Source: Prevotella herbatica (GTDB lineage Bacteria; Bacteroidota; Bacteroidia; Bacteroidales; Bacteroidaceae). Taken from it: a stretch of 64,000 nucleotides of DNA. The position numbers were made by a program, and so were the translations under genes. The notes under the pieces are model-generated. The model was given only the letters and a program-made list of their open reading frames with translations. It was not told the origin of the DNA and did no database searches. This document shows positions 9,129 through 16,883 of the stretch, one piece after another (position 1 is the first letter of the stretch; every line of letters starts with the position of its first letter). Where the stretch lies: NCBI RefSeq assembly GCF_017347605.1, contig NZ_AP024484.1, forward strand, positions 2,618,501 through 2,682,500, given 5' to 3'.

Positions 9129-9719
9129 CAAATTTAGGTTAGACTGTTAGCCAAAGTTTTAATTATTGCGAGCTACACATCGTAATACATGTACGTATGC
9201 ATACGCGCGCACTCAGACTTTTTCGTAAAAATAAGTGTCGAAGTGTCTATTCGTTGAGCATCAATTTGTTAGACATCTTTTCGAATCGAATAAAGTGACG
9301 GTTAATCGTCGGTAAAATATGGGTGAAAAATTCCTCATATTGCGTTGCACTTTATGGAGTAATTTGATGCGTTATTTGAAGTTTTGCAGTGCTTTTCTTC
9401 GTAAAATGCATTGCGTTTTACAAAGGAATAGGAGGTAAAACATCGTAGAAACGTTTGCATTTCTATATGGAAAGAGTTACGTTTCTATATAGAAACGCAT
9501 GCAAAACTTGAAATTTGACCGTCAAATCACCGTCACTTTTATTAGTCAAATTCGTCGATAAAATATTGATATTCATTATGTTGACACTTCGACACTTATA
9601 TTTTTTAAAACCCTAAGTGCGCGCGCACCGGCACGTACATTATATAAGCGGAAATGGATGCCGTAGCTAAAACGTAGTTCATCGAAGCTAAATGGACCTT
9701 GCTACGTGTTATTTTCCCC

Positions 9720-9775
9720 AGTGTTTATAGGCTTTGCGAGAGATGCCGTAGCTTCGTAGCTAAAAAACACCAAAA
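9720..9775 (-). repeat. Right terminal inverted repeat of element copy 1
   Basis: Inverted partner of 8821-8877. The arms are not equidistant from the inner repeat pair (9231-9247 with 9583-9599): the left arm carries roughly 240 bp more than the right. Confidence 0.85.
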
Positions 9776-9792
9776 ATGCATGGAAGACAGCC

Positions 9793-10028
9793 TAAATGTA
9801 CAAAATTCAAATCGTCATTGAGAGATTTAGGCTCTAAACATTTTAAGTAGACCGTTGTGTTAATATGATAAATCATTCATTTTTATGATGGTTTCATTTT
9901 TAACGGCACACTAATGATTTAATATTATAATTGGTATTTTGATGTTTAAAAATATGAACGTGTACTATATATTACATGCTAAAAAACAAAATTGTGCAAA
10001 AAAGTTTTCTGTTTTAACTTATAATGTG
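9793..10028. other. AT-rich intergenic stretch, no gene seen
   Basis: No ORF or recognisable RNA was seen. At its left edge AGCCTAAAT (from about 9789) pairs with ATTTAGGCT (about 9824-9832), a possible hairpin without a clear T run. The rest is AT-rich spacer before the lipid operon. Confidence 0.5.
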
Positions 10029-10036
10029 TACTTTTG
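10029..10036 (+). promoter_or_regulatory. -7 box for the lipid head-group operon
   Basis: TACTTTTG, 33 bp before the first gene. The -33 region is T-rich but has no clean TTTG at the right spacing, so the assignment rests on the -7 box and its position. Confidence 0.5.
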
Positions 10037-10069
10037 CTACGTTTTTAGTAGCTACAAAAAAATATTTAG

Positions 10070-10810
10070 ATGAATTATGCAATTATTGCAGCAGGTGAAG
10101 GGTCACGTTTGGCACAAGAAGGCGTTAATGAACCTAAACCGCTGGTAAAAGTTCAGAATGAGCATCTTATAGACCGTTTAATACGTGTTTTCATGGATAA
10201 CGATGCTGAAAAAATAACAATTATATGTAATAACCTCACGACAAAGGTTAGTCAGCATCTCTTGAAACTGGAGGAAGACGGACTGAATGGTAGACCAGTT
10301 CCTTTGAACTTTATCGTGAAGACAACCCCCAGTTCTATGCATAGCTTTTTTGAATTAAGTAAACTTCTTGATGAAAAGCCTTTTGTGATGACTACTGTTG
10401 ATACAATATTCAAGGCAGAAGAATTTAAAGCATATATATCTGACTTCCGTGAATGTATAAATTCCGGCTATGACGGATTGATGGGAGTTACGGATTATAT
10501 AGATGATGAAAAGCCTCTTTATGTAGGTACAGATAATGAATTAAATGTAACCGGGTTCTTTGATAATAATGAAAACGGTTGCAAATATATATCAGGTGGA
10601 ATATACGGATTGAATGCTAAATCACTAGATACTCTCAATGACTGTATGGAACGTGGCGAGAGTAGAATGAGAAATTTCCAACGTGGACTTATCAGAGACG
10701 GAAGAAAACTGAAAGCTTTTTCTTTTTCAAAAGTCATGGATATAGACCATGCTGAAGATATTGTGAAAGCAGAACAGTTCTTGGGTCAATATGCACAAGT
10801 TTTGAAATAA
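10070..10810 (+). CDS. MobA-like / sugar-phosphate nucleotidyltransferase
   Basis: 246 residues with an NTP-transferase (GT-A-like) fold. The N-terminus has the nucleotide-binding signature IIAAGEGSRL (residues 5-14) and the following conserved Lys in NEPKPLVKV (K23). The region VMTTVDTIF has the position of the metal-binding Asp. Such enzymes join a phosphorylated alcohol or sugar to CTP or another NTP. It is the first gene of a five-gene operon containing a CDP-alcohol phosphatidyltransferase, which suggests that it activates or modifies a polar head group. The substrate cannot be read from the sequence; inositol phosphate is one possibility. Confidence 0.8.
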   Translation: MNYAIIAAGEGSRLAQEGVNEPKPLVKVQNEHLIDRLIRVFMDNDAEKITIICNNLTTKVSQHLLKLEEDGLNGRPVPLNFIVKTTPSSMHSFFELSKLLDEKPFVMTTVDTIFKAEEFKAYISDFRECINSGYDGLMGVTDYIDDEKPLYVGTDNELNVTGFFDNNENGCKYISGGIYGLNAKSLDTLNDCMERGESRMRNFQRGLIRDGRKLKAFSFSKVMDIDHAEDIVKAEQFLGQYAQVLK

Positions 10811-10830
10811 TATTCTGAACTTTACTATTT

Positions 10831-11634
10831 ATGAAGATAATAGCTGTTAGGCGAGATGACAGGTTCTCTCCAAACTCAGTGGAGAAAGACAGGGCTATAT
10901 TGCAAGCTGTATGCGACAGATTGCCGTATGATATTTCTATGATAGATGAGGACAAACTGTCTGTCTATGATGAAGCTGACGTATATCTGTCTATGGCAAG
11001 GCTTCCTGAAACATTGACTTTGTTGAAAACAAAGGAAGATGAAGGGGCTGTTGTCGTTAATTCTGCTTATGGTGTAGAAGCTTGTGGACGCAGAAAACTA
11101 GACAATATAATGTGTGACAATCATATACCAGTTCCTCCATCAGAAGGAAATTTTGGATATTGGCTCAAGCGTGGTGACGCTGCAGCTCAGTCTAAAAGTG
11201 ACGTGGTTTATTGTAAAGATAGAGAAACGCTTGCCAATAAAGAGGCAGAATTCGTGATACGAGGGATAACAAGCTGGATCGTTCAGGCGCATGTGCCAGG
11301 CGACTTGGTGAAATTTTATGCTGTTAAAGGTGGCTTCTTTAGATATTTCTATCCAAACGACGACGGTGAGTCTAAGTTTGGTGATGAAAAACATAATGGT
11401 GATGCACGTCATTATGCTTTTGATGAAAAGCTTTTGAAAACCACGGCTAATAAAGTAGCACAGATTACAGGCATAGACGTGTATGGTGGAGACGCAATAA
11501 TAACTGAAGACGGAGATTTTTATATAATAGATTTCAACGACTGGCCTAGCTTCTCTCGTTGCAGAGACATTGCAGCAGATGCTATTGCGAAGTTGACAAC
11601 AAAGAAAAATAGTTTAAACATAATAAAAATATAA
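10831..11634 (+). CDS. ATP-grasp-like protein
   Basis: 267 residues. The middle contains YWLKRGDAAAQSKSDV, resembling the ATP-grasp phosphate-binding strand. The C-terminal part contains YGGDAIITEDGDFYIIDFND, which fits the paired metal and nucleotide ligands of ATP-grasp enzymes (E/D ... DFND). ATP-grasp proteins usually ligate a carboxylate to a nucleophile, though kinases with this fold exist. No characterised homologue can be named by eye. It lies 20 bp after the nucleotidyltransferase and 8 bp before the phosphatidyltransferase, so it very likely works in the same pathway. Confidence 0.65.
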   Translation: MKIIAVRRDDRFSPNSVEKDRAILQAVCDRLPYDISMIDEDKLSVYDEADVYLSMARLPETLTLLKTKEDEGAVVVNSAYGVEACGRRKLDNIMCDNHIPVPPSEGNFGYWLKRGDAAAQSKSDVVYCKDRETLANKEAEFVIRGITSWIVQAHVPGDLVKFYAVKGGFFRYFYPNDDGESKFGDEKHNGDARHYAFDEKLLKTTANKVAQITGIDVYGGDAIITEDGDFYIIDFNDWPSFSRCRDIAADAIAKLTTKKNSLNIIKI

Positions 11635-11642
11635 AAGGAATA

Positions 11643-12584
11643 ATGAGTAGTTTTAAAGAATTGTTACAGGCATCTTTTAAGTCAAATGATACAGAAGAGT
11701 GGTTGGATGTGCATTTTACACGTCCAATAGGATTGGTATTTGCATTGTTTTGGAATAAGCTCAACGTGCATCCAAATACTATCACTGTATTATCAATATT
11801 CTTAGGCGTTGCAGCTGGTTACATGTTCTATTATCCCGATACTCAACATAATATAATGGGAGTGGTGCTGCTTATGTTTGCCAATTTCTGTGATTCTACA
11901 GACGGACAGATGGCAAGACTAACAGGCAAGAAAACATTGATTGGAAGAATGTTGGATGGATTTTCTGGCGATGTATGGTTTTTTTGTATATATTTGGCGA
12001 TAGCATTCAGATTGATGAATGATAATATTCCAAACACAGATATGAAATGGGGCTTATGGATTTGGGCAGTGATAGTTGTTGCAGGTATTCTGTGCCATTC
12101 TCCACAAAGTTCTTTGTCAGATTATTATCGTCAGATACATTTGTTCTTTTTGAAAGGAAAGAGTGGAAGTGAACTGGATAGTTATGAAGGACAGAAAAAG
12201 GTGTTGGCAGAATTACCTGCAAAAGGATCATTCTGGGCACGTATCTTTTATTCAAATTATGCTAAGTATTGTCGCAGTCAGGAGAAACGTACACCGGAAT
12301 TCCAAAAGTTCTTTAAACAATGGAACGAACTTGCAGGAAAAGAGGAATATAATGAAAAGAGAGAACAAGTTAAGAAAGAGTTTCTCGCTGGTTCACGTCC
12401 TCTAATGCCATATACAAACTTGCTGACATTCAATCTCAGAGCTATTGTATGCTATGTTTCATGTCTTATAAATCATCCTTGGATTTATCCGATGTTTGAG
12501 ATTGTTATAATGAGCTTTATGTATATTTACATGCATAGTAAGCACGAAAAAATGTGCGCATCACTTATCGAAAAATTGAAATAA
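11643..12584 (+). CDS. CDP-alcohol phosphatidyltransferase family protein (divergent motif)
   Basis: 313-residue membrane protein with several hydrophobic segments. The family motif is present: D84-x2-D87-G88-x2-A91-R92-x8-G101-x3-D105. The last Asp is shifted: position 109 is Gly and Asp follows at 110 (LDGFSGD), whereas pssA in this window has the standard D-x3-D. The loop between the catalytic core and the C-terminal helices is long and charged (about residues 165-250). Its context with a nucleotidyltransferase and a HAD phosphatase fits phospholipid head-group synthesis, for example phosphatidylinositol-phosphate-like products in Bacteroidetes. Substrate assignment is inference. Confidence 0.82.
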   Translation: MSSFKELLQASFKSNDTEEWLDVHFTRPIGLVFALFWNKLNVHPNTITVLSIFLGVAAGYMFYYPDTQHNIMGVVLLMFANFCDSTDGQMARLTGKKTLIGRMLDGFSGDVWFFCIYLAIAFRLMNDNIPNTDMKWGLWIWAVIVVAGILCHSPQSSLSDYYRQIHLFFLKGKSGSELDSYEGQKKVLAELPAKGSFWARIFYSNYAKYCRSQEKRTPEFQKFFKQWNELAGKEEYNEKREQVKKEFLAGSRPLMPYTNLLTFNLRAIVCYVSCLINHPWIYPMFEIVIMSFMYIYMHSKHEKMCASLIEKLK

Positions 12585-12586
12585 AC

Positions 12587-13288
12587 ATGATAAAAGGATA
12601 CATATTTGACTACGGAGGTACTCTAGATACAGAGGGAGACCATTGGGGAAAGGTGCTGTGGCACTCATACCAAAGACAGAATGTGCCTGTTACAGAGGAA
12701 CAGTTTCGTGAAGCTTATGTGTATGGTGAACGCACTTTGGGTAATGTGCCTATAATAAAGCCAGACTATACTTTTTACAAGACATTGGACACAAAGCTTA
12801 GACTGGAGATGGAATATATGTGCAGTGCAGGCTTTTGGGATGCAGGAGAAGATGAGTTGAATCGTATGCACAAGGCTGTACTTGATGATGTATATTCAGA
12901 AGTTCAGAAGGTTACAGATCACAGTCGTGACGTGCTTGAAAAACTTAATGCTAATTATCCAATGGTGCTTGTAAGCAATTTCTATGGCAATGTTGGCGTC
13001 GTTCTTAAAGAGTTTAAGTTAGATCATTTATTTCTTGCCATCGTAGAAAGTGCTGTTGTGGGAATTCGCAAGCCAGATCCACGTATCTATAAATTGGGTG
13101 TTGAAAAGCTTGGACTACAACCTGATGAAGTAGTTGTAGTAGGTGACAGCTTTTATAAAGATATTCAACCCGCCAATAAAATAGGTTGTAAAACGATTTG
13201 GTTTAAGGGTGAAGGATGGACAGATAAAGTATATGATGAAACATTGCCAGATAGAATAATAACAGATATTGCCCAAATATTACAATAG
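12587..13288 (+). CDS. HAD-superfamily hydrolase (probable phosphatase)
   Basis: The chosen start is the Met of MIKGYIFDYGGTLD, 2 bp after the preceding stop. An earlier in-frame GTG at 12554 would overlap that gene and adds no conserved sequence. The 233 residues show HAD motif I with nucleophile D8 in FDYGGTLD, motif II in VLVSNFYGN, the Lys in GIRKPDP, and motif IV in VVGDSFYKDI. Position D+2 of motif I is Gly (G10), where classical phosphatases have Asp. In this operon it may dephosphorylate the lipid or its head-group precursor. Confidence 0.8.
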   Translation: MIKGYIFDYGGTLDTEGDHWGKVLWHSYQRQNVPVTEEQFREAYVYGERTLGNVPIIKPDYTFYKTLDTKLRLEMEYMCSAGFWDAGEDELNRMHKAVLDDVYSEVQKVTDHSRDVLEKLNANYPMVLVSNFYGNVGVVLKEFKLDHLFLAIVESAVVGIRKPDPRIYKLGVEKLGLQPDEVVVVGDSFYKDIQPANKIGCKTIWFKGEGWTDKVYDETLPDRIITDIAQILQ

Positions 13289-13302
13289 GAAATATATTAA
13301 GG

Positions 13303-15918
13303 ATGAAAGGACTATACAGGACATACGCAACTATTCTGCTTTTGCTTATAACATCATTTGCAAAAGCGCAGATTGTAGGTTTTGTCACCGATGCAATAAC
13401 CGGTGATACTATATCGTATCCAAGTGCTTCGTATAAAGGACAACATATTGCAGTCAGCGGTGATGTATTCGGAAAATTTGTTATCGAATACCATAACGGC
13501 TGGCCACTTACTATAAGCGCTGTGGGATATCAGTCAAAGACTTATAACCTGAAAGCTGATCAGCATGATGTGCTGCATGTGAAGTTGAAACCCGACACAA
13601 AAACATTAAAGGAAGTCGTGGTTAAGACAAAGAGAAAACGATACTCCAGAAAGGATAACCCTGCTGTAGAGTTGATGAGACGTGTGATCGCAGCAAAGAA
13701 AAAAACAGATTTGAGTAATCATGATTATTATCAGTATAATAAATATCAAAAGATTACCCTGGCTGTGAACGATATCCAAAAAGCTGATATCGACAGTGGA
13801 TTCTTTGCAAAGAAGCAATGGCTTGTAGACCAGATTGAGACAAGTCCGTATAATCATAAACTGATATTGCCTTTGTCTGTTGACGAGACCGTTACACAAC
13901 ATATTTACAGAAAGAATCCGAAGAATGAGAAAGATATTATTATTGGTCAGCAAAGTAACGGAATAAACCAGTTGCTGGAGACAGGCGATATCCTTAATAC
14001 AACATTGAAAGACGTGTTTACTGATGTCAACTTGTATGATGATCAAATACGTTTGCTTCAATATCCGTTTACAAGTCCTATTGGTAAAAATGCCATAGAA
14101 TTCTACAGATATTATATTGAAGACACTGTATATGTGGATCACGACTTGTGTTATCATCTGCAATTCATACCAAACAACCAGCAGGATTTCGGATTCCGTG
14201 GCGAACTGTATGTCTTGGCTGATTCGTCATTGCATGTGAAAAGATGCGAACTAACCATACCAAAGCGCAGCGATGTGAATTTTGTGGAAAATCTTAATGT
14301 GAAACAGGAATACACAAAACTGCCAAATGGAGAATGGGTTTTGAGCGTTGATGACATGATTGTTGAGATGAAGGTCGCAAGTTTTTTGTCTAAAATACTT
14401 GTAACACGAACGACACGACTCAGTGACTATGCGTTTGATCCATTGCCGAAACAATTATTCAAAGGTAAAGCTGCCACTAAGCGAGAGTCAAACGCAATGA
14501 TGCGTGATGAGGCTTTTTGGAATCAATATCGTACCGTGGGACTTACGAAAGGTGAGAGCAGTATGGATGCTTTCATACATCGTATAGAGCAGCAGAAAGG
14601 ATTCAAATATATAATATTTGGTGTCAAGGCATTAGTAGAAAACTTTGTAGAAACTGGTGATCTCAATCATCCAAGTAAAGTGGATATTGGTCCGGTAAAC
14701 ACAATGATTACATCAAACTTTATTGACGGACTGCGTACACGTTTAAGTGCACAGACAACTGCCAATCTGAATAAGAATCTATTCTTCTCTGGATATTTTG
14801 CACGTGGTTGGGACAGTAAAAAGAACTATTATGAAGGAACTGTCACGTATTCTTTCAACAAGAAGGATTATCTGCCGAGAGAATTTCCAAAGAGAACAAT
14901 AACTCTGTCTTCAACGTATGATATAATGGCACCGTCAGACAAGTTTGTTCAAACAGATAAGGATAATGTGTTTACTGCATTCAAATGGGCTACGGTAGAT
15001 AAAATGATGTTCTATAATACTCAGCGACTCGATTTTGAATGGGAGTCTGAATGGGGTTTGAAAACAACTTTAGGCTTGAAAACAGAAGAGAATGAGGCGG
15101 CTGGTCGTCTGTTCTTTATACCGTTGAGTAGTATGAATGATGCTAATCAGACTCTTGTAGAACAGCTAAGAAATCTTGATGACAGTCAGGTGGGCAAGTA
15201 TATCCATAACGGAAAAATACGCACGACTGAACTTAATTTGGGATTCCAACTTTCACCGGGACGTACATATATCAATACAAAACAACGTCGTATTCCTATA
15301 AATCTAGATGCACCTGTATTCTCTTTGAACCATACGATGGGAGTCAAGGGATTGCTTGGGGGCGACTACACTTATAATTTTACAGAAGCAGGTATCTATA
15401 AACGCTTTTGGATGAATAGCTGGGGAAAGATTGATATGTACGTAAAAGCAGGAGCACAGTGGAACAAAGTTCCTTATCCTTTACTTATAATGCCGGCTGC
15501 CAACTTGAGTTATATTGTTGAGGATGAAACCTTCAATTTGATAAACAATATGGAATTCCTGAATGACCGTTATGCGAGTCTTGACGTGAGTTGGGACCTT
15601 AATGGAAAGATTTTTAACAGAATTCCTCTATTTAAGAAATTGAAATGGCGTGAGTATATAGGTGTAAAGACTCTATGGGGAAAACTTACAGACAAGAATA
15701 ATCCTATGTTGCCACAGAATGCAATGGACAATACACTGATGGCTTTCCCAGAAGGATGTTATGTAATGGATCCTAATAGACCATACGTGGAACTTGTTGC
15801 TGGAATACATAATATCTTTAAGATAATGCATGTGGAATATGTACATAGATGCAATTACACCGGACTTCCTACTGCACATAAAGATGGAATAAGGTTTATG
15901 CTAAGAATGACATTCTAG
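13303..15918 (+). CDS. DUF5686 / carboxypeptidase-like regulatory domain outer-membrane protein
   Basis: 871 residues. A signal peptide (about 1-22, ending AKA) is followed by a CarboxypepD_reg-like beta sandwich (about 25-95) and LKEVVVKTKRKRYSRK. A long region typical of DUF5686 ends in beta-strand-rich sequence with a terminal aromatic residue (MLRMTF), as in an outer-membrane barrel. The function of the family is unknown. It starts 14 bp after the HAD gene and closes the operon, so it may handle or export the operon's envelope product. This is inference from position only. Confidence 0.8.
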   Translation: MKGLYRTYATILLLLITSFAKAQIVGFVTDAITGDTISYPSASYKGQHIAVSGDVFGKFVIEYHNGWPLTISAVGYQSKTYNLKADQHDVLHVKLKPDTKTLKEVVVKTKRKRYSRKDNPAVELMRRVIAAKKKTDLSNHDYYQYNKYQKITLAVNDIQKADIDSGFFAKKQWLVDQIETSPYNHKLILPLSVDETVTQHIYRKNPKNEKDIIIGQQSNGINQLLETGDILNTTLKDVFTDVNLYDDQIRLLQYPFTSPIGKNAIEFYRYYIEDTVYVDHDLCYHLQFIPNNQQDFGFRGELYVLADSSLHVKRCELTIPKRSDVNFVENLNVKQEYTKLPNGEWVLSVDDMIVEMKVASFLSKILVTRTTRLSDYAFDPLPKQLFKGKAATKRESNAMMRDEAFWNQYRTVGLTKGESSMDAFIHRIEQQKGFKYIIFGVKALVENFVETGDLNHPSKVDIGPVNTMITSNFIDGLRTRLSAQTTANLNKNLFFSGYFARGWDSKKNYYEGTVTYSFNKKDYLPREFPKRTITLSSTYDIMAPSDKFVQTDKDNVFTAFKWATVDKMMFYNTQRLDFEWESEWGLKTTLGLKTEENEAAGRLFFIPLSSMNDANQTLVEQLRNLDDSQVGKYIHNGKIRTTELNLGFQLSPGRTYINTKQRRIPINLDAPVFSLNHTMGVKGLLGGDYTYNFTEAGIYKRFWMNSWGKIDMYVKAGAQWNKVPYPLLIMPAANLSYIVEDETFNLINNMEFLNDRYASLDVSWDLNGKIFNRIPLFKKLKWREYIGVKTLWGKLTDKNNPMLPQNAMDNTLMAFPEGCYVMDPNRPYVELVAGIHNIFKIMHVEYVHRCNYTGLPTAHKDGIRFMLRMTF

Positions 15919-15926
15919 CAATCGGA

Positions 15927-15963
15927 AAAATGACAAATATAAATTAAATATTTGTCATTTTTC
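15927..15963 (+). terminator. Terminator of the lipid head-group operon
   Basis: AAAAATGACAAATAT pairs with ATATTTGTCATTTTT around a short AT loop, with T-rich sequence following. Its right arm contains the -33 box of the next promoter. Confidence 0.75.
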
Positions 15964-15983
15964 ATTTATTTTACTTACTTTTG
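15951..15983 (+). promoter_or_regulatory. Promoter of the LuxR-type regulator gene
   Basis: TTTG at 15951-15954, a 21-bp spacer, TACTTTTG at 15976-15983, 19 bp before the start codon. Confidence 0.65.
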
Positions 15984-16002
15984 CGGTAAAATGTAAGCAA
16001 AT

Positions 16003-16638
16003 ATGAGAATTCTGTTAGCTGACAAGCAAGATATTACACGTGCTGGACTGATGTATATTATTGATTCCATGGATAATTTGGAATACAAATATATAGAAGA
16101 TAAGGCAGAGCTTTTAGTGGCGTTGAATGAAGATCAGGATAGTGTAGTAATCTTGGACTATACGATGTTTGATATCAATGATGCTGCTGAATTGGGAATT
16201 CTCAATCAGCGTTTCACGATGACACGTTGGATTATATTCAGTGAAGATCTGAGTCTTGATTTCACAAAACTAATTATTGCGACATCAACGAAATTCAGTA
16301 TATTACTTAAGGAAAGTAGTATGCAAGAGATAAATGAAGCGATATCATTTGCTATTAATGGTAACCGTTTTATCTGCCAGCGAATGACAGAGATGCTGCT
16401 TGCTCCAAATAAATTGGAAGAAGAGATAAATCTTACTAAGACTGAAACTGAAATTCTTAAAGAGATTGCTTTGGGAATGACTACAAGAGAAATAGCCGAA
16501 AAGCGTATCTCTAGTTTCCATACAATTAATACCCATAGAAAAAATATATTCAGAAAATTAGGGGTGAATAATGTGCATGAAGCAACAAAGTATGCATTGA
16601 GAGCAGGACTAGTAGATTCTGCAGAATATTATATATAA
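16003..16638 (+). CDS. Response regulator with LuxR-type HTH
   Basis: 211 residues. The N-terminal receiver has acidic residues D7 and D10, the phospho-acceptor D52 in VVILDYTMFD and the conserved Lys in ILLKESS. The C-terminal LuxR helix-turn-helix runs from LTKTETEILKEIA to HEATKYALRAGLV, with TINTHRKNIFRKLG as recognition helix. No sensor kinase lies next to it, so it is an orphan in this window. It has its own promoter. Confidence 0.88.
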   Translation: MRILLADKQDITRAGLMYIIDSMDNLEYKYIEDKAELLVALNEDQDSVVILDYTMFDINDAAELGILNQRFTMTRWIIFSEDLSLDFTKLIIATSTKFSILLKESSMQEINEAISFAINGNRFICQRMTEMLLAPNKLEEEINLTKTETEILKEIALGMTTREIAEKRISSFHTINTHRKNIFRKLGVNNVHEATKYALRAGLVDSAEYYI

Positions 16639-16667
16639 TATATTCAGAATAATATATAAATAAAAAA

Positions 16668-16699
16668 GGTTTAAAATTGTCTCACGACAATCATAAACC
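16668..16699 (+). terminator. Hairpin after the LuxR-type regulator
   Basis: GGTTTA and ATTGTC pair with GACAAT and TAAACC in an imperfect stem. No T run follows, so it may be a processing or termination hairpin. Confidence 0.45.
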
Positions 16700-16805
16700 G
16701 TACATTTTCTAACTAACTTATTATCAACTATTCATTACTCATTAAAATTCTGATACAAATTTAATGCTTTTTTTGACTAGTTGTTATTAATTAGCCCTAA
16801 AAAAT

Positions 16806-16846
16806 AACGTAAACGTTTGCGCATCAGCATTAAATTTGTACTTTTG
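16806..16846 (+). promoter_or_regulatory. LacI-type operator overlapping the promoter of the LacI gene
   Basis: TTTG at 16816-16819, a 19-bp spacer and TACTTTTG at 16839-16846 form a consensus promoter. The dyad AACGTAAACGTTTGCG, centred on AAACGTTT, covers the -33 box. AT-rich dyads with a central CG are typical LacI-family operators, so the protein probably represses its own gene. Confidence 0.65.
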
Positions 16847-16883
16847 CATTTGGCAGAAATATTAATAACCTTCAAATATAATA

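Larger units (their letters stand above)
8821..9792. repeat. Palindromic non-coding repeat element, copy 1
   Basis: About 0.97 kb without any ORF above 60 codons. From about 8919 to 9792 it aligns with 36349-37200 over its whole length, with long identical blocks such as TGAGGAACTGAGGATGTG. The copy has ~55-bp terminal inverted repeats (8821-8877 and 9720-9775). Inside these are nested inverted repeats (9231-9247 with 9583-9599) and a perfect 18-bp palindrome CGTTTCTATATAGAAACG at 9480-9497. AGCTACG/CGTAGCT words recur at both ends. No transposase is present. It may be a MITE-like element, the remnant of a larger element, or a non-coding RNA locus. Confidence 0.85.

Noticed and set aside
8821..9792. 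CRISPR array in the repeat-rich gap after dnaE
   Set aside because: Repeats are inverted and nested, not evenly spaced direct repeats with unique spacers. No cas gene is nearby.
8821..9792. Insertion sequence
   Set aside because: Terminal inverted repeats exist, but there is no transposase ORF, not even a broken one recognisable by eye, and no clear target duplication.
12554..12586. GTG start for the HAD protein
   Set aside because: The extension overlaps the preceding gene and has no conserved sequence. The ATG at 12587 begins exactly at the HAD motif I strand.
13606..14163. Minus-strand ORF of 185 codons inside the DUF5686 gene
   Set aside because: Antisense to a continuous 871-codon gene that fits its operon. 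No domain or promoter supports it.
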